Positions 25,126-33,821 are shown, numbered from the stretch's first letter. The stretch is 64,000 nt of DNA from an uncultured bacterium (GCA_903928495.1 CAIYQZ010000046.1:1-64000); one strand, 5' to 3'. Made by a program: numbers and translations. Notes: generated by a model not told the origin, from the sequence alone.

Positions 25126-25919
25126 CCGGTGTGACACCTTCGTTTTCACAGCGCTGGGCGCAGGCCGCGATGCGCCGCGTGCACAACGCTGCCCAGGTGA
25201 CGCGTGACACCGCGCTCTTGCTCGCGTTGGCTGTGAGCCCCGCCACCCACACCGCCGCGCGGCGCGCCCGCATTGCGCAGCACGTGGTGCACGCCACCTT
25301 GCCGCAATTGCCCTGGTTCACGGTGTTGGCAGCGCTGGCGGGCTTGGTGCTGATCCGCATCGTGGTGGTCACGGCGCAAAGCTACGGCCTGTCGCAGTTT
25401 GCGCTGGAGATGGTGGTGCGCGTGCTGGTGCTGGAGCTGCTGCCACTGTCGGCCGCGCTGTTTGTGGCGCTGCGCTGCACCCTGCCGCTGGCGTCTGACC
25501 TGCGGCGTTTGCAGGCCCGGCCTGGCCAGCCCGCACTGGCGCCCGCCGAGTGGCTGGCCGACGAGGTCATGCCCCGCGCCCTGGCTGGCATGTTTGCCGT
25601 GCTGCTGCTGGTGGCCCTGAGCGGTGTGCTGGCCCTGGTGCTGGCTTATCTAGTGGTGCACGGTCTGTCGCTTTGGGGGCTGGACGGCTACACGCGCATG
25701 GTGGGCCGGGTGTTCAGCCCCGCTGTCACGCTGGTGTTTGTGCTCAAAACCCTGGCCTGCGCACTGGCTGTGGGCGCGGTGCCGCTGGTGTCGGTGGGTG
25801 GCCCGGTGCGACCGCCGCCCAGCGGGGCCGGCACGGCAGTGGAGCTGGTGGGCCTGGTGCGCATGACCGCCGTGTTGCTGGTGGTGGAGGTGGCATCGCT
25901 CCTAGGCAACTATTATTGA
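25122..25919 (+). CDS. MlaE-like ABC permease (divergent)
   Basis: A 265-aa inner-membrane protein with about five TM helices. The middle segment VRVLVLELLPLSAALFVALR corresponds to the MlaE signature (RELGP-like), and the following MPRALAGMFAVLLL to the next helix. It departs from consensus more than usual, with a long Ala/Arg-rich N-terminus. It is probably part of an MCE phospholipid/lipid transport system with the next two genes. No MlaF-type ATPase gene is present nearby. Translationally coupled to queG. Confidence 0.78.
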   Translation: MTGVTPSFSQRWAQAAMRRVHNAAQVTRDTALLLALAVSPATHTAARRARIAQHVVHATLPQLPWFTVLAALAGLVLIRIVVVTAQSYGLSQFALEMVVRVLVLELLPLSAALFVALRCTLPLASDLRRLQARPGQPALAPAEWLADEVMPRALAGMFAVLLLVALSGVLALVLAYLVVHGLSLWGLDGYTRMVGRVFSPAVTLVFVLKTLACALAVGAVPLVSVGGPVRPPPSGAGTAVELVGLVRMTAVLLVVEVASLLGNYY

Positions 25920-25939
25920 TTCGACCCATCTCACTCCAC

Positions 25940-26938
25940 ATGACGCAGCCTGACCCCACCACCCCACCCTTGCCCCCGGCTGTGCCCGTGCCACCTGGCG
26001 TGCAGCGCCGTGCCATGGGCCTGCTCGTCCTGCTGCTGGCGCTGGTGCTGGGTTCGGCAGCGTATGTGATGTACGCCCGGGGTGTGTTCGAGGCTTCGCA
26101 GCGCCTGGTGCTGCTGGCCGACGATGCCGAAGGCGTGACCGTGGGCATGGACATCAGCTTTGCGGGTTTTCCGGTGGGTCGCGTGCAGCGCATCGAACTG
26201 GGCCCCGACGGGCTTGCCCGCCTGCTGATCGACGTGCCCCGCAAAGACGCCAAATGGCTGCGCACCAGCAGCGTGTTCACCCTGGAGCGCAGCCTGGTGG
26301 GCAGCACCAAATTGCGCGCCTTCAGCGGTGTGCTGAGCGACCCGCCACTGCCCGACGGTGCCGAGCGCAGCCTGCTCAAAGGCGACGCCCTGGCTGAGCT
26401 GCCCGCGCTCATGGATGCGGTGCGCAACCTGCTGGGCAACCTGAACCAGCTCACCGCGCCCGACGCTGCGCTGGCCCAGACATTGGGCAACGTGGCCACG
26501 GGCACCGCCCAGCTCCAAGGCCCGCACGGTGCCTTGGGTTTGCTGCTGGGCAACGAAGCCAACGTGCGCAAGGTGCTGGCTACGCTTGACCGCACGCAAA
26601 CCCTGCTGGCCCGGCTCGACGGTGTGGCGCAGCGCACCGATGGCCTGCTGGCCAGCGCCAACACACAGGTGTTTGGCCCGCAGGGCCTGACCACCGACGC
26701 CCAGCGCCTGACCCGCGAGCTGGCCGGTGCCGCCGCCGAGGCCCGCCAGACCCTGAAAAAAGTAGACGCCTTGCTGGTGGATGCACAGGCCGTGGCGGGC
26801 AACGCCCGCGAGGCCAGCACTGACCTGAATGTGCTGCGCGCCGACGTTGAGGCCAGCCTGCGCAAACTCGACGGCATGGTGAACGACATCCAGCGCAAAT
26901 GGCCTTTTGCCCAAGACCCGCAGGTGAAGCTGCCATGA
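25940..26938 (+). CDS. MCE/MlaD family lipid-binding protein
   Basis: A 332-aa protein from MTQPDPTTPPLPP; the longer track ORF is read-through over the permease. A Pro-rich cytoplasmic N-terminus is followed by a TM helix (MGLLVLLLALVLGSAAYVMY, residues ~27-46), then an MCE domain (LLADDAEGVTVGMDISFAGF, VGRVQRIELGPDG) and a long helical C-terminal region (~150-330) with repeated Ala/Leu/Gln-rich segments. It would sit in the periplasm, anchored in the inner membrane, carrying lipids between membranes. It overlaps the lipoprotein gene by 4 nt. Confidence 0.88.
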   Translation: MTQPDPTTPPLPPAVPVPPGVQRRAMGLLVLLLALVLGSAAYVMYARGVFEASQRLVLLADDAEGVTVGMDISFAGFPVGRVQRIELGPDGLARLLIDVPRKDAKWLRTSSVFTLERSLVGSTKLRAFSGVLSDPPLPDGAERSLLKGDALAELPALMDAVRNLLGNLNQLTAPDAALAQTLGNVATGTAQLQGPHGALGLLLGNEANVRKVLATLDRTQTLLARLDGVAQRTDGLLASANTQVFGPQGLTTDAQRLTRELAGAAAEARQTLKKVDALLVDAQAVAGNAREASTDLNVLRADVEASLRKLDGMVNDIQRKWPFAQDPQVKLP

Positions 26939-27627
26939 GCCACCGTTTGCTGCGCTTGTTCATGGGTGCCACCACGGTCGCCGTGTTGGCTGGGTGCGGC
27001 AGCTCCCCACCCGTGCCCGACTGGCAGATCAACGCACGCGATGCAACCCAGCGCGGCACCGTGGCCTACTTGGAGGGCCGCAGCCGGGTGGCCGATGCCG
27101 AATTTGCCCGTGCCCGGCGCGAGGCCACCCGCAGCGCCCGCGCCGACGCGGTGGCGCGTGTGGAACTGGCACGCTGCGCTGCACAGCTTGCATCGCTGGT
27201 GCTGGGACCGTGTGCGGCCGTGGCGCCCTTGCAGGCCGACATGGGTTTGCCCCAGCAGGCTTACCAGCGCTACCTGGCCGGGCAATTGCTGCCGGGTGAC
27301 GTGCCGGCCTTGCCCGAAGCTCAGCAGTCTGTGGGCCGGGCACTGCTGACACCCGCGCCCGGTGCCGACCCGGTGGGCTGGCTGCCCCAGGGCGACGCCT
27401 TGTCGCGTCTGGTGGCTGCGGCAGTGCTGGTGCAGGCGGGCCATGGCAGCCCGGCGGTGGTGGCAGCCGGTGTGTTGGCTGCGTCAGACCAGGGCTGGAC
27501 ACGGCCCCTGCTGGCCTGGCTGGGTTGGCAGTTGCGTCAGGCGAAGGCGGCGGGTGATGCTGCGCTGGCGCGGCAGGTGCAGGCCCGCATCGACTTGCTC
27601 ACCTCGTCAGAAAAACAAACAAAATAG
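26935..27627 (+). CDS. lipoprotein associated with the MCE cluster
   Basis: Start set at MSHRLLRLFMGATTVAVLAG, whose ATG overlaps the MCE stop. The lipobox is VLAGCG, with lipidated Cys at residue ~20. The mature ~210 residues are helical, Ala/Arg/Gln-rich and TPR-like in periodicity, and do not resemble PqiC/ABC-type auxiliary lipoproteins. It is probably a membrane-anchored partner of the MCE protein. The TAG stop lies within dispersed-repeat copy C. Confidence 0.75.
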   Translation: MSHRLLRLFMGATTVAVLAGCGSSPPVPDWQINARDATQRGTVAYLEGRSRVADAEFARARREATRSARADAVARVELARCAAQLASLVLGPCAAVAPLQADMGLPQQAYQRYLAGQLLPGDVPALPEAQQSVGRALLTPAPGADPVGWLPQGDALSRLVAAAVLVQAGHGSPAVVAAGVLAASDQGWTRPLLAWLGWQLRQAKAAGDAALARQVQARIDLLTSSEKQTK

Positions 27628-27662
27628 ACCGTTAGCGCTTTATTGGTGAGTCTTTGAAGCTA
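27620..27662 (-). repeat. dispersed repeat TAGCT-N17-AAGCG, copy C
   Basis: On the reverse strand this copy begins TAGCTTCAAAGACTCACC, continues with AATAAAGCGCTAACGG and ends TCTATTTTG. It fills the entire 32-bp gap between the convergent lipoprotein and AEC transporter genes and contributes the TAG stop codon of each. Confidence 0.7.
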
Positions 27663-28595
27663 CCAATGGAGGAGTATGCCCAGCGCAAACGGCAAACTCG
27701 CCATGCCCAGCAGGGTGGACAGCGTGACCAGCCCGGCCACATAAGCGCCATTGAAGCCCATGCGGGCTGCCAGCACATAACAGCTTGAAGCGGTGGGCAG
27801 GGCTGAAAACATCAGCAGCACGGCTGTTTGAGCGGGGTTCAGCCCGAACAGCTTGGCCAGCCCCCAGGCCATCAGCGGCATGGCCAGGTGTTTGATGCTC
27901 AGCAGCGCCACCCCCATGCGCTTGGCCACGGCCAGGCTTCCCAGTTGCATACCGGCACCAGCGGCCATCAGCCCCAACGCCAGCGAGGCACCGCCAATGC
28001 GCGTGACCGTGGGCTCCAGCCACTGGGGAATGTGCAGCCCAACCACATTGGCCAGCAGGCCCCCGGCGGTGGCCAGAATCAGCGGGTTGCGCACCAGCTC
28101 GGTGGCAAAACCCTTGCGCTGGGCATGCGCGTCGCGCAATGCGTTCTGGCGGTACATGGGCCACACCGCACCCACGTTGAACATGGGCACACACATACCA
28201 ATCAGCACGGCCACCATCTGCAGGCCTTGTGGCCCGGCCACGCGCTCGGCCAGCGCCAGCGCAATGAATGAGTTGAAGCGGAAGCCCACCTGTGCGCTGG
28301 CCGCATGCAGCCGCCGGTCCATGCCCTGCCGGAGGCCGGGCCACCACGGCATTGAATAGTTCAGCGCAATGGCCAACACCGCCAGCGAAAACCCGGCCGC
28401 TGCCAGGCTGGAGGCCGCGCCCAGATCGAGCGGTGTGCGCACGATGGAGTGGAACAGCAGTACCGGAAACAGAAAGTAATACACCAGCCCCTCCACCGGC
28501 TCCCACACCTTGCGGTTGAGCGCAGTGAATCGGCACAGCAGGTAGCCGCACAGAATCAACGAAAAGTCAGGGAACAGGAGTTGCGCAAAATTCAT
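27660..28595 (-). CDS. AEC family transporter
   Basis: Start set at MNFAQLLFPDFSLILCGYLL (311 aa); the longer form adds a hydrophilic, non-conserved leader. About ten TM helices in two halves. The N-terminal CRFTALNRKVWEPVEGLVYY and the central discontinuous-helix region (NPLILATAGGLLANVVGL) are typical of auxin-efflux-carrier-like transporters. The substrate is unknown, probably a carboxylate. The first ~30 residues have a decayed duplicate at 31640-31733. The gene ends at the TAG inside dispersed repeat C. Confidence 0.88.
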   Translation of the reverse strand: MNFAQLLFPDFSLILCGYLLCRFTALNRKVWEPVEGLVYYFLFPVLLFHSIVRTPLDLGAASSLAAAGFSLAVLAIALNYSMPWWPGLRQGMDRRLHAASAQVGFRFNSFIALALAERVAGPQGLQMVAVLIGMCVPMFNVGAVWPMYRQNALRDAHAQRKGFATELVRNPLILATAGGLLANVVGLHIPQWLEPTVTRIGGASLALGLMAAGAGMQLGSLAVAKRMGVALLSIKHLAMPLMAWGLAKLFGLNPAQTAVLLMFSALPTASSCYVLAARMGFNGAYVAGLVTLSTLLGMASLPFALGILLHW

Positions 28596-28741
28596 GGGGC
28601 ATGAGGGTAACGCGCCCAGCGGGTCTCCGTGCTCGATATGCCAACTGCCACTAGTCAGCAATCATTCGATGGTTTTGATGCGTCAGGCATCGATGTAGGC
28701 ACGATTTTGCATTAAAAACTTATTTCTAAAGTTTTAAAAAT

Positions 28742-28756
28742 TACTGTAAAACAGTA
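28742..28756. promoter_or_regulatory. palindrome TACTGT-AAA-ACAGTA, candidate operator
   Basis: A perfect 6+6 inverted repeat with a 3-nt spacer lies in an AT-rich stretch 38 bp before the DUF2975 start. A possible -10 (TATCAAT, 28760-28766) follows immediately. This fits a repressor site for the small XRE protein encoded by the second gene of the operon, or for another regulator. Confidence 0.55.
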
Positions 28757-28793
28757 CACTATCAATCCATTGCAATTACGCTTGGAGACATAA

Positions 28794-29372
28794 ATGCAAT
28801 TGCCTGAGCCTGAAAACGACATCCCTGACCTGGGTGAAATGCACCCGGCATTGCGCAAACTGATGCGCCTGGCCCATTTGATGCGTGCACTCAGCGCCGG
28901 TTACGCCGCTTGGGTGCTTTGGCAAATCCTGAGTTGGTGGACCGATACTGACAAGGTACTGACTCAGTTCGGCAAGTACGTAAACCGCGACTTGGGCGCC
29001 GCGTCCCAATGGCAGTTGATGGTGTCGCTGGCGTTGGACATGGCAGCTTGGCTGCTTCTGCTGACGGCGGTGGTGCAGTGCTGGAAGTTTTTGCAGGGGG
29101 TCAGTCAAGCGCCTGCGCTTCTCGGTTTGGCGGCCAGTCACCTGACTCTTTGTGCTTGGTACGCCATAGGGTGTCAAGCCATCACCTCTGCAACACGGCC
29201 ACTGCAAAGCTATTTGCTCACGCATCACCTGCCTTCTGACGAACAGGTTTGGAAGTGGGCTTTTGGGTCCAACGATTTGTTGGCCACCCTGCTTTGTGTG
29301 GCCCTGTTGATGTTTGCCTACGTCTTTGCCTGGACCGTGGAAGTGGCCGAAGAAAACCGCAGGTTTGTCTGA
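28794..29372 (+). CDS. DUF2975-like membrane protein
   Basis: A 192-aa protein with four predicted TM helices (around residues 30-48, 80-102, 108-125 and 162-182) and the DUF2975 layout, ending in an AEENRRFV-like cytoplasmic tail. It overlaps the following XRE gene (TGATG). DUF2975 genes followed by a short Cro/C1-type regulator form a recurrent bacterial pair (YoaS/YozG in Bacillus) of unknown function. Here a secreted peptidase gene is added as the third coupled gene. Composition is less GC-rich than the surrounding genes. Confidence 0.75.
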   Translation: MQLPEPENDIPDLGEMHPALRKLMRLAHLMRALSAGYAAWVLWQILSWWTDTDKVLTQFGKYVNRDLGAASQWQLMVSLALDMAAWLLLLTAVVQCWKFLQGVSQAPALLGLAASHLTLCAWYAIGCQAITSATRPLQSYLLTHHLPSDEQVWKWAFGSNDLLATLLCVALLMFAYVFAWTVEVAEENRRFV

Positions 29373-29620
29373 TGCCCATTGTGGTCAATCTGGACGTGAT
29401 GCTGGCCAAACGCAAGATGCGCTCGCGCGACTTGGCGCCGCTGGTGGGCATTACCGAACAAAACATTTCACTGCTCAAGTCCGGCAAGGTCAAGGGCGTG
29501 CGCTTTGACACGCTGGAGCGCATTTGTGCCGTTCTCAAGTGCCAGCCGGGGGACATTCTGGAATACGTGCCAGACGATGCTCCTTCCCCTCCTCACACAA
29601 CCATTGCCTCTCCGCCATGA
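29372..29620 (+). CDS. small XRE/Cro-C1 family regulator (YozG-like)
   Basis: An 82-aa protein from MPIVVNLDVMLAKRKMRSRD. The HTH spans residues ~8-60 (LAPLVGITEQNISLLKSGKV, FDTLERICAVLKCQPGDILE), leaving a short Pro/Ser/His-rich tail. This is the single-domain type paired with DUF2975. Start (TGATG) and stop (ATGA) both overlap neighbouring genes, so all three are one operon. It probably binds the palindrome at 28742-28756. Confidence 0.88.
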   Translation: MPIVVNLDVMLAKRKMRSRDLAPLVGITEQNISLLKSGKVKGVRFDTLERICAVLKCQPGDILEYVPDDAPSPPHTTIASPP

Positions 29621-31626
29621 AGACTTCCATCTGTCTACTGATCTTGTCAGCGCTGCTCAGCGCCTGCGCCACTGCACCCACCCACCCGAGCCTGAACGCG
29701 GGTTTGTTGTCCGCTTCAGCAACTGCACTGCGCGCCACGCCGCAACTGCCACCCCTGCCACCCCTGCCACCTGCAAGGATGTATACGGCAGATTGGGACG
29801 GCAACGGTGCCCATCAAATTTCGCCAGACGGCACACGCTTGATGTGGGCTGCTCGCAAAGGTTTGAACCAAGGCCTGTTTGTCAAGGACCTGGCAACAGG
29901 TGCTGTGCACAGCTACGCCATTCCCGTTGTTGGCCAATGGGCTGAAGACAGCAAGCATGTGATATTGCACCTGCACACTGGGAATGAAAACACGCAGGTC
30001 AGCCTGCTGGATGTGACAGCCCCGGACACCAAACCCCGTGTCATCACTCCGCATGTTGGGTCGCGCTCTTTCTTTCATGCCCACATCGTGGGCAGCAACG
30101 ACTTGCTGATCGAAAGCAACCAACGGGATGTCCGGGTGTTTGACCTGTACCGATACAGCGCACAGGACGGCGCGCTGGCCATGCAGGCGCAAAACCCCGG
30201 CAACGTGGGGCTGTGGCTGACCGACCGGCACGGCAAACTCATGGGCAGAGCCGCACAAACCGACAACCAGTGGGTGTACGAATGGTTTGACACCAGTGAG
30301 TCAGACCAGGGCGTGTGGCGAGCGGCTTTTTCTGTCCAGCTCAATGACACCGTTAAGCCGCTGCGGGTCTCTGAAGACCACCGCTTTGTGTGGGCGCTGT
30401 CAAACCGCAACCGAGACAAGACAGCGCTGGTGAAGCTGGATTTGAAAACGGGGGAGGAGTCGGTTTATTTTTCTGATCCTCGGGTGGATGTGAGCCAGGC
30501 GTTCATCAGCAACACAACGGGCATGCCCCTGGCGGCCGCCACCGACCCTGGCCAGCAGGAATGGACGTTTTTTGACACCCAACTGTCTGTGCTGGCGCAC
30601 AAGATTTTTGGTGACTCGATGCGCCAAGCGCACATCACCAGCATGGACCGCGATCAAAAGTGGATAACAGTCACGGTGCAACACGACACCGGCGGTCAGC
30701 ACCTTCTGGTCCGTCTGTCGGACGGTCAAAGCACGGTTCTGGGCCAAATGACGGAGAGCCGCATCCACGCGCAAAGCCCGCTGCCTGAGCGACGTGCCAT
30801 TGCGTTTGATGCACGCGACGGCCTGCGGTTACACGGCTACCTGACGCTGCCACGTGATGCGGATGGACGTGTGCTGCAAAACGTCCCCGCTGTGGTGCTG
30901 GTGCACGGCGGACCGTGGGCAAGGGACTTTTGGGGCGACCGGAACATGCCGCTTTTTCTGGCCAGCCGGGGATACGCGGTGTTGCAAGTCAACTACCGGG
31001 GGTCCACAGGTTACGGAAGGGCATTTGAGGAAGCAGCCATGGGCGAGTTTGCTGGCAAGATGCACACCGACCTGCTGGACGGTGTGGCGTACATCAGCAG
31101 CCAAGGCGTTGCAGACCCCAGCAAGGTGGCCATCATGGGGGGCAGCTACGGTGGTTATGCCGCCCTGGTTGGCATGACCCACTCGCCGGGGAATTTTGCT
31201 TGCGCGGTGGATTTGTTCGGGGTGTCGGACTGGAGCAGCCTCATTGCCGACGCGCCACCTTACTGGTCATTGGGCCTTTTCAAATGGCACCAATATGTCG
31301 GCAACCCCAACAACGCGCAAGACCTGCAGGGCATGCGAGAACGCTCGCCGCTCTACCACGCAGACAAGGTGCAAGGCCCCATCCTGATTCTGCAGGGGGT
31401 GCGCGATGCCCGCGTACAGCGGGACCAGTCCACCCGCATGGTCGAAGCACTGCGCAAGGCCGGAAAAGAGGTGGAGTATGTCGAGTTTGCACACGCAGGC
31501 CACGGGCTGGACCGTTGGACCGATCAACTGCGCTACCACCGCAAGACCGAGGACTTTCTGGCCAAGTGCCTTGGGGGGCGCAGCAGAGGGTGGGACTTTT
31601 TCGAATTGGGTGGGTTGATTTTTTAG
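29617..31626 (+). CDS. S9 family prolyl-oligopeptidase-like lipoprotein
   Basis: Start set at MKTSICLLILSALLSACATA (669 aa), a signal with lipobox LLSACA. A short tandem Pro-rich tract (PPLPPLPPLPP) follows, then a beta-propeller (residues ~60-400) and a C-terminal alpha/beta-hydrolase domain. The triad is Ser in GGSYGGYA (~510), Asp in GVRDARVQ (~597) and His in AGHGLD (~629). It would be an outer-membrane or periplasmic aminopeptidase/oligopeptidase. The last ~15 residues (RSRGWDFFELGGLIF) look extra, and abut a decayed AEC fragment, so the C-terminus may have been altered by rearrangement. Confidence 0.9.
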   Translation: MKTSICLLILSALLSACATAPTHPSLNAGLLSASATALRATPQLPPLPPLPPARMYTADWDGNGAHQISPDGTRLMWAARKGLNQGLFVKDLATGAVHSYAIPVVGQWAEDSKHVILHLHTGNENTQVSLLDVTAPDTKPRVITPHVGSRSFFHAHIVGSNDLLIESNQRDVRVFDLYRYSAQDGALAMQAQNPGNVGLWLTDRHGKLMGRAAQTDNQWVYEWFDTSESDQGVWRAAFSVQLNDTVKPLRVSEDHRFVWALSNRNRDKTALVKLDLKTGEESVYFSDPRVDVSQAFISNTTGMPLAAATDPGQQEWTFFDTQLSVLAHKIFGDSMRQAHITSMDRDQKWITVTVQHDTGGQHLLVRLSDGQSTVLGQMTESRIHAQSPLPERRAIAFDARDGLRLHGYLTLPRDADGRVLQNVPAVVLVHGGPWARDFWGDRNMPLFLASRGYAVLQVNYRGSTGYGRAFEEAAMGEFAGKMHTDLLDGVAYISSQGVADPSKVAIMGGSYGGYAALVGMTHSPGNFACAVDLFGVSDWSSLIADAPPYWSLGLFKWHQYVGNPNNAQDLQGMRERSPLYHADKVQGPILILQGVRDARVQRDQSTRMVEALRKAGKEVEYVEFAHAGHGLDRWTDQLRYHRKTEDFLAKCLGGRSRGWDFFELGGLIF

Positions 31627-31639
31627 GTCTTCACCCGTC

Positions 31640-31733
31640 TCTCTCACCTTGCGGCTGAGCGCGGTGAACCGACACCGCATGTCGCCGCACAGCATGAACG
31701 AAGCATCGGCAAGCAGCATTGGGCGACATTCAA
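31640..31733 (-). pseudogene. decayed duplicate of the AEC transporter 5' end
   Basis: Reverse-strand translation gives LCGDMRCRFTALSRKVRE, aligned without gaps to LCGYLLCRFTALNRKVWE of the AEC transporter at 27660-28595. DNA similarity begins around CACCTTGCGG and runs to the position of the AEC start codon, which here is TTG rather than ATG. About 94 bp remain; the rest of the gene is absent. The 236 bp between the S9 peptidase and the TctC gene hold this remnant and the TctC promoter region. Confidence 0.75.
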
Positions 31734-31862
31734 CTGGCCTGAACGACAGGCCGCCGCAGCGCCCATGCTGGGGTAATTACTTATGGGGTTTCCACAGCGT
31801 CGCCAGAGCGACCGGGGGCTACCATGGGGTCTGTTGTTCAACCAATCGTTTGGAGTGTGTTC

Positions 31863-32840
31863 ATGCTGTCTCGTCGTCAAGTGTGTGCGTTGGGTCTGGT
31901 GGCTGCATCCGTGGGTGCCAGCGGTGGTGCGTTTGCCCAGGCCTACCCGGCCAAGCCCGTCAAGCTGCAGGTGCCGTTTGCTCCGGGGGGCACCACAGAC
32001 ATCGTGGCTCGGGTGATGTCAGAGCCGCTCGGCCGCATCCTGGGTCAGTCGGTCATCATCGAGAACAAGGCCGGTGGCGGCGGCGTGGTGGGCGCACTGG
32101 AAACCAGCCGTGCAGCACCAGATGGTTATTCGTTGGGCATGGCCACGGTGTCCACCACGGCGGCCAACCCCGCCATCAACCCCAAGAACCCCTACAACCC
32201 TCTGACCGATTTCACCCCCATCATCAACATTGCGGCCACGCCCAATGTGATCGCGGTGCACCCCAGCTTCCCAGCCAAAGACTTCAAGGGTTTTGTGGCG
32301 GAGCTGAAGAAAAACCCCGGCAAATACTCCTATTCCTCGTCGGGCACGGGTGGCATTGGCCACCTGCAAACCGAGCTGTTCAAGAGCCTGGCGGGTGTGT
32401 TCATCACCCACATCCCGTACCGTGGTGCCGGCCCCGCGCTGAACGACACCGTGGGTGGTCAGGTGCCCATCATTTTTGACAACATGCCGTCCGCCCTGCC
32501 ATTCATCCAGTCGGGGCGTCTGATACCGATCGTGGTTGCTGCGCCAGAACGGCTGGCCGTGTTGCCCAACGTGCCCACCTTCAAGGAAGTGGGCATGGAG
32601 CCCGTGAACCGCATGGCTTACTACGGCATCCTGGGCCCCAAGGGTTTGCCAGCTGAGGTGGTGACCAAGATCAGCGAAGCCACCAAAAAGGCCTTGGCCG
32701 AGCCAGCCGTGCGCAAGCGCATTGAAGACACGGGCTCACTCATCATCGGCAACACGCCCGAGCAGTTCGCGGCCCAGATCAAGGCCGAGTTCGAGGTGTA
32801 CAAAGAAGTGGTGACCAAGCAAAAGCTGTCGCTGAACTGA
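31863..32840 (+). CDS. TctC/Bug family periplasmic binding protein
   Basis: Start set at MLSRRQVCALGLVAASVGAS, a signal peptide with paired Arg and cleavage after AFAQ; 325 aa. Bug family features are YPAKPVKLQVPFAPGGTTDI, VIIENKAGGGGVVG, PDGYSLGMATVST, a SSGTGGIGHLQTELF segment, HIPYRGAGPALNDTVGGQVP and FDNMPSALPFIQSGRLIPI. Such proteins bind carboxylates for TctAB transporters or act as orphan sensors; no tctAB genes are nearby. The next gene, xerD, starts within its stop codon (TGATG). Confidence 0.93.
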   Translation: MLSRRQVCALGLVAASVGASGGAFAQAYPAKPVKLQVPFAPGGTTDIVARVMSEPLGRILGQSVIIENKAGGGGVVGALETSRAAPDGYSLGMATVSTTAANPAINPKNPYNPLTDFTPIINIAATPNVIAVHPSFPAKDFKGFVAELKKNPGKYSYSSSGTGGIGHLQTELFKSLAGVFITHIPYRGAGPALNDTVGGQVPIIFDNMPSALPFIQSGRLIPIVVAAPERLAVLPNVPTFKEVGMEPVNRMAYYGILGPKGLPAEVVTKISEATKKALAEPAVRKRIEDTGSLIIGNTPEQFAAQIKAEFEVYKEVVTKQKLSLN

Positions 32841-33799
32841 TGCCCAGTCGGGCCGCCGATGTGGCCCGGCTGCAGGCCTGGCTGGCCACGCTGCCGCCAG
32901 TGCCTGCGGCGAGCCAGGCATCCATTGACGCGTTTGCCGATGGCCTGTGGCTTGAGGCAGGGCTGGGCCGCCTGACCCTGGAGGCCTACCGTCGGGACCT
33001 GACGGTTTACGCGCGATGGCTCTCGGGCACCCAAGGTGGGCTGGCGTTGGATGACACCGCTGAACACCACCTCTCCAGCTATTTTTTGCTGCGCCACGGC
33101 CAGACCAAGGCCACCACCGCCAACCGGCGGCTCACGGTGTTCAAGCGTTACTTTCGCTGGGCGCTGCGGGAAGGCCGCATTGGCCACGACCCCACGCTGA
33201 AGCTCCTATCGGCTAAACAGCCGCTGCGGGTGCCCAAGAGCCTGACCGAATTTCAGGTGGAAGCCTTGCTGGCCGCGCCGGAGGTGGGCACGCCGCTGGG
33301 TCAGCGCGACCGCGCCATGCTGGAGCTGATGTACGCCAGCGGCCTGCGCGTGAGCGAACTGGTGGGCCTGAAAACCTTTCAGGTCAGCCTGAATGACCAC
33401 GTGCTGCGCACCTTTGGCAAAGGCAGCAAAGAGCGGCTGGTGCCCTTTGGGCAGGAGGCGGCGGTGTGGATCGAGCGCTATGTGGCCGAGGCCCGACCAG
33501 CCATCTTGGCGGGCCAGCAAACAGATGACCTGTTTGTGACCAGCCGGGGCCAGGGCATGACGCGCGTGGCCTTCTGGATGATTGTGAAAAAGCACGCCCA
33601 ATCGGCGGGCATTGTCAGCGCGTTGTCGCCGCACACGCTGCGCCACGCCTTTGCGACCCATTTGCTGAACCATGGGGCTGATTTGCGGGCTGTCCAACTG
33701 CTGCTGGGCCACGTCGACATTTCCACCACCACCATTTACACGCACGTGGCGCGGGAACGGTTGAAAACGCTGCATGCGCAGCACCACCCCAGGGGCTGA
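32840..33799 (+). CDS. xerD: site-specific tyrosine recombinase XerD
   Basis: A 319-aa tyrosine recombinase with SAM-like core-binding domain (residues ~25-110) and catalytic domain (~125-315). Active-site residues are Arg in YASGLRVSELVGL, Lys in GKGSKERLVP, His-X-X-Arg in SPHTLRHAFATH, His in LLGHVDIST and Tyr in TTTIYTHV. With XerC it resolves chromosome dimers at dif. No dif site was recognised here. Translational coupling to an unrelated tctC gene is a little unusual but seen in this lineage. Confidence 0.94.
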   Translation: MPSRAADVARLQAWLATLPPVPAASQASIDAFADGLWLEAGLGRLTLEAYRRDLTVYARWLSGTQGGLALDDTAEHHLSSYFLLRHGQTKATTANRRLTVFKRYFRWALREGRIGHDPTLKLLSAKQPLRVPKSLTEFQVEALLAAPEVGTPLGQRDRAMLELMYASGLRVSELVGLKTFQVSLNDHVLRTFGKGSKERLVPFGQEAAVWIERYVAEARPAILAGQQTDDLFVTSRGQGMTRVAFWMIVKKHAQSAGIVSALSPHTLRHAFATHLLNHGADLRAVQLLLGHVDISTTTIYTHVARERLKTLHAQHHPRG

Positions 33800-33821
33800 G
33801 GCTGCTCAACACGCCATGTGT

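Noticed and set aside
23524-25149. 541-aa reverse ORF
   Set aside because: Only its C-terminal 176 residues (TsaE) are real; the rest is antisense to queG.
29740-29772. short tandem repeat of a CCACCCCTG-like unit
   Set aside because: Encodes the Pro-rich linker after the S9 lipoprotein signal; only two to three units, so not a meaningful repeat array.
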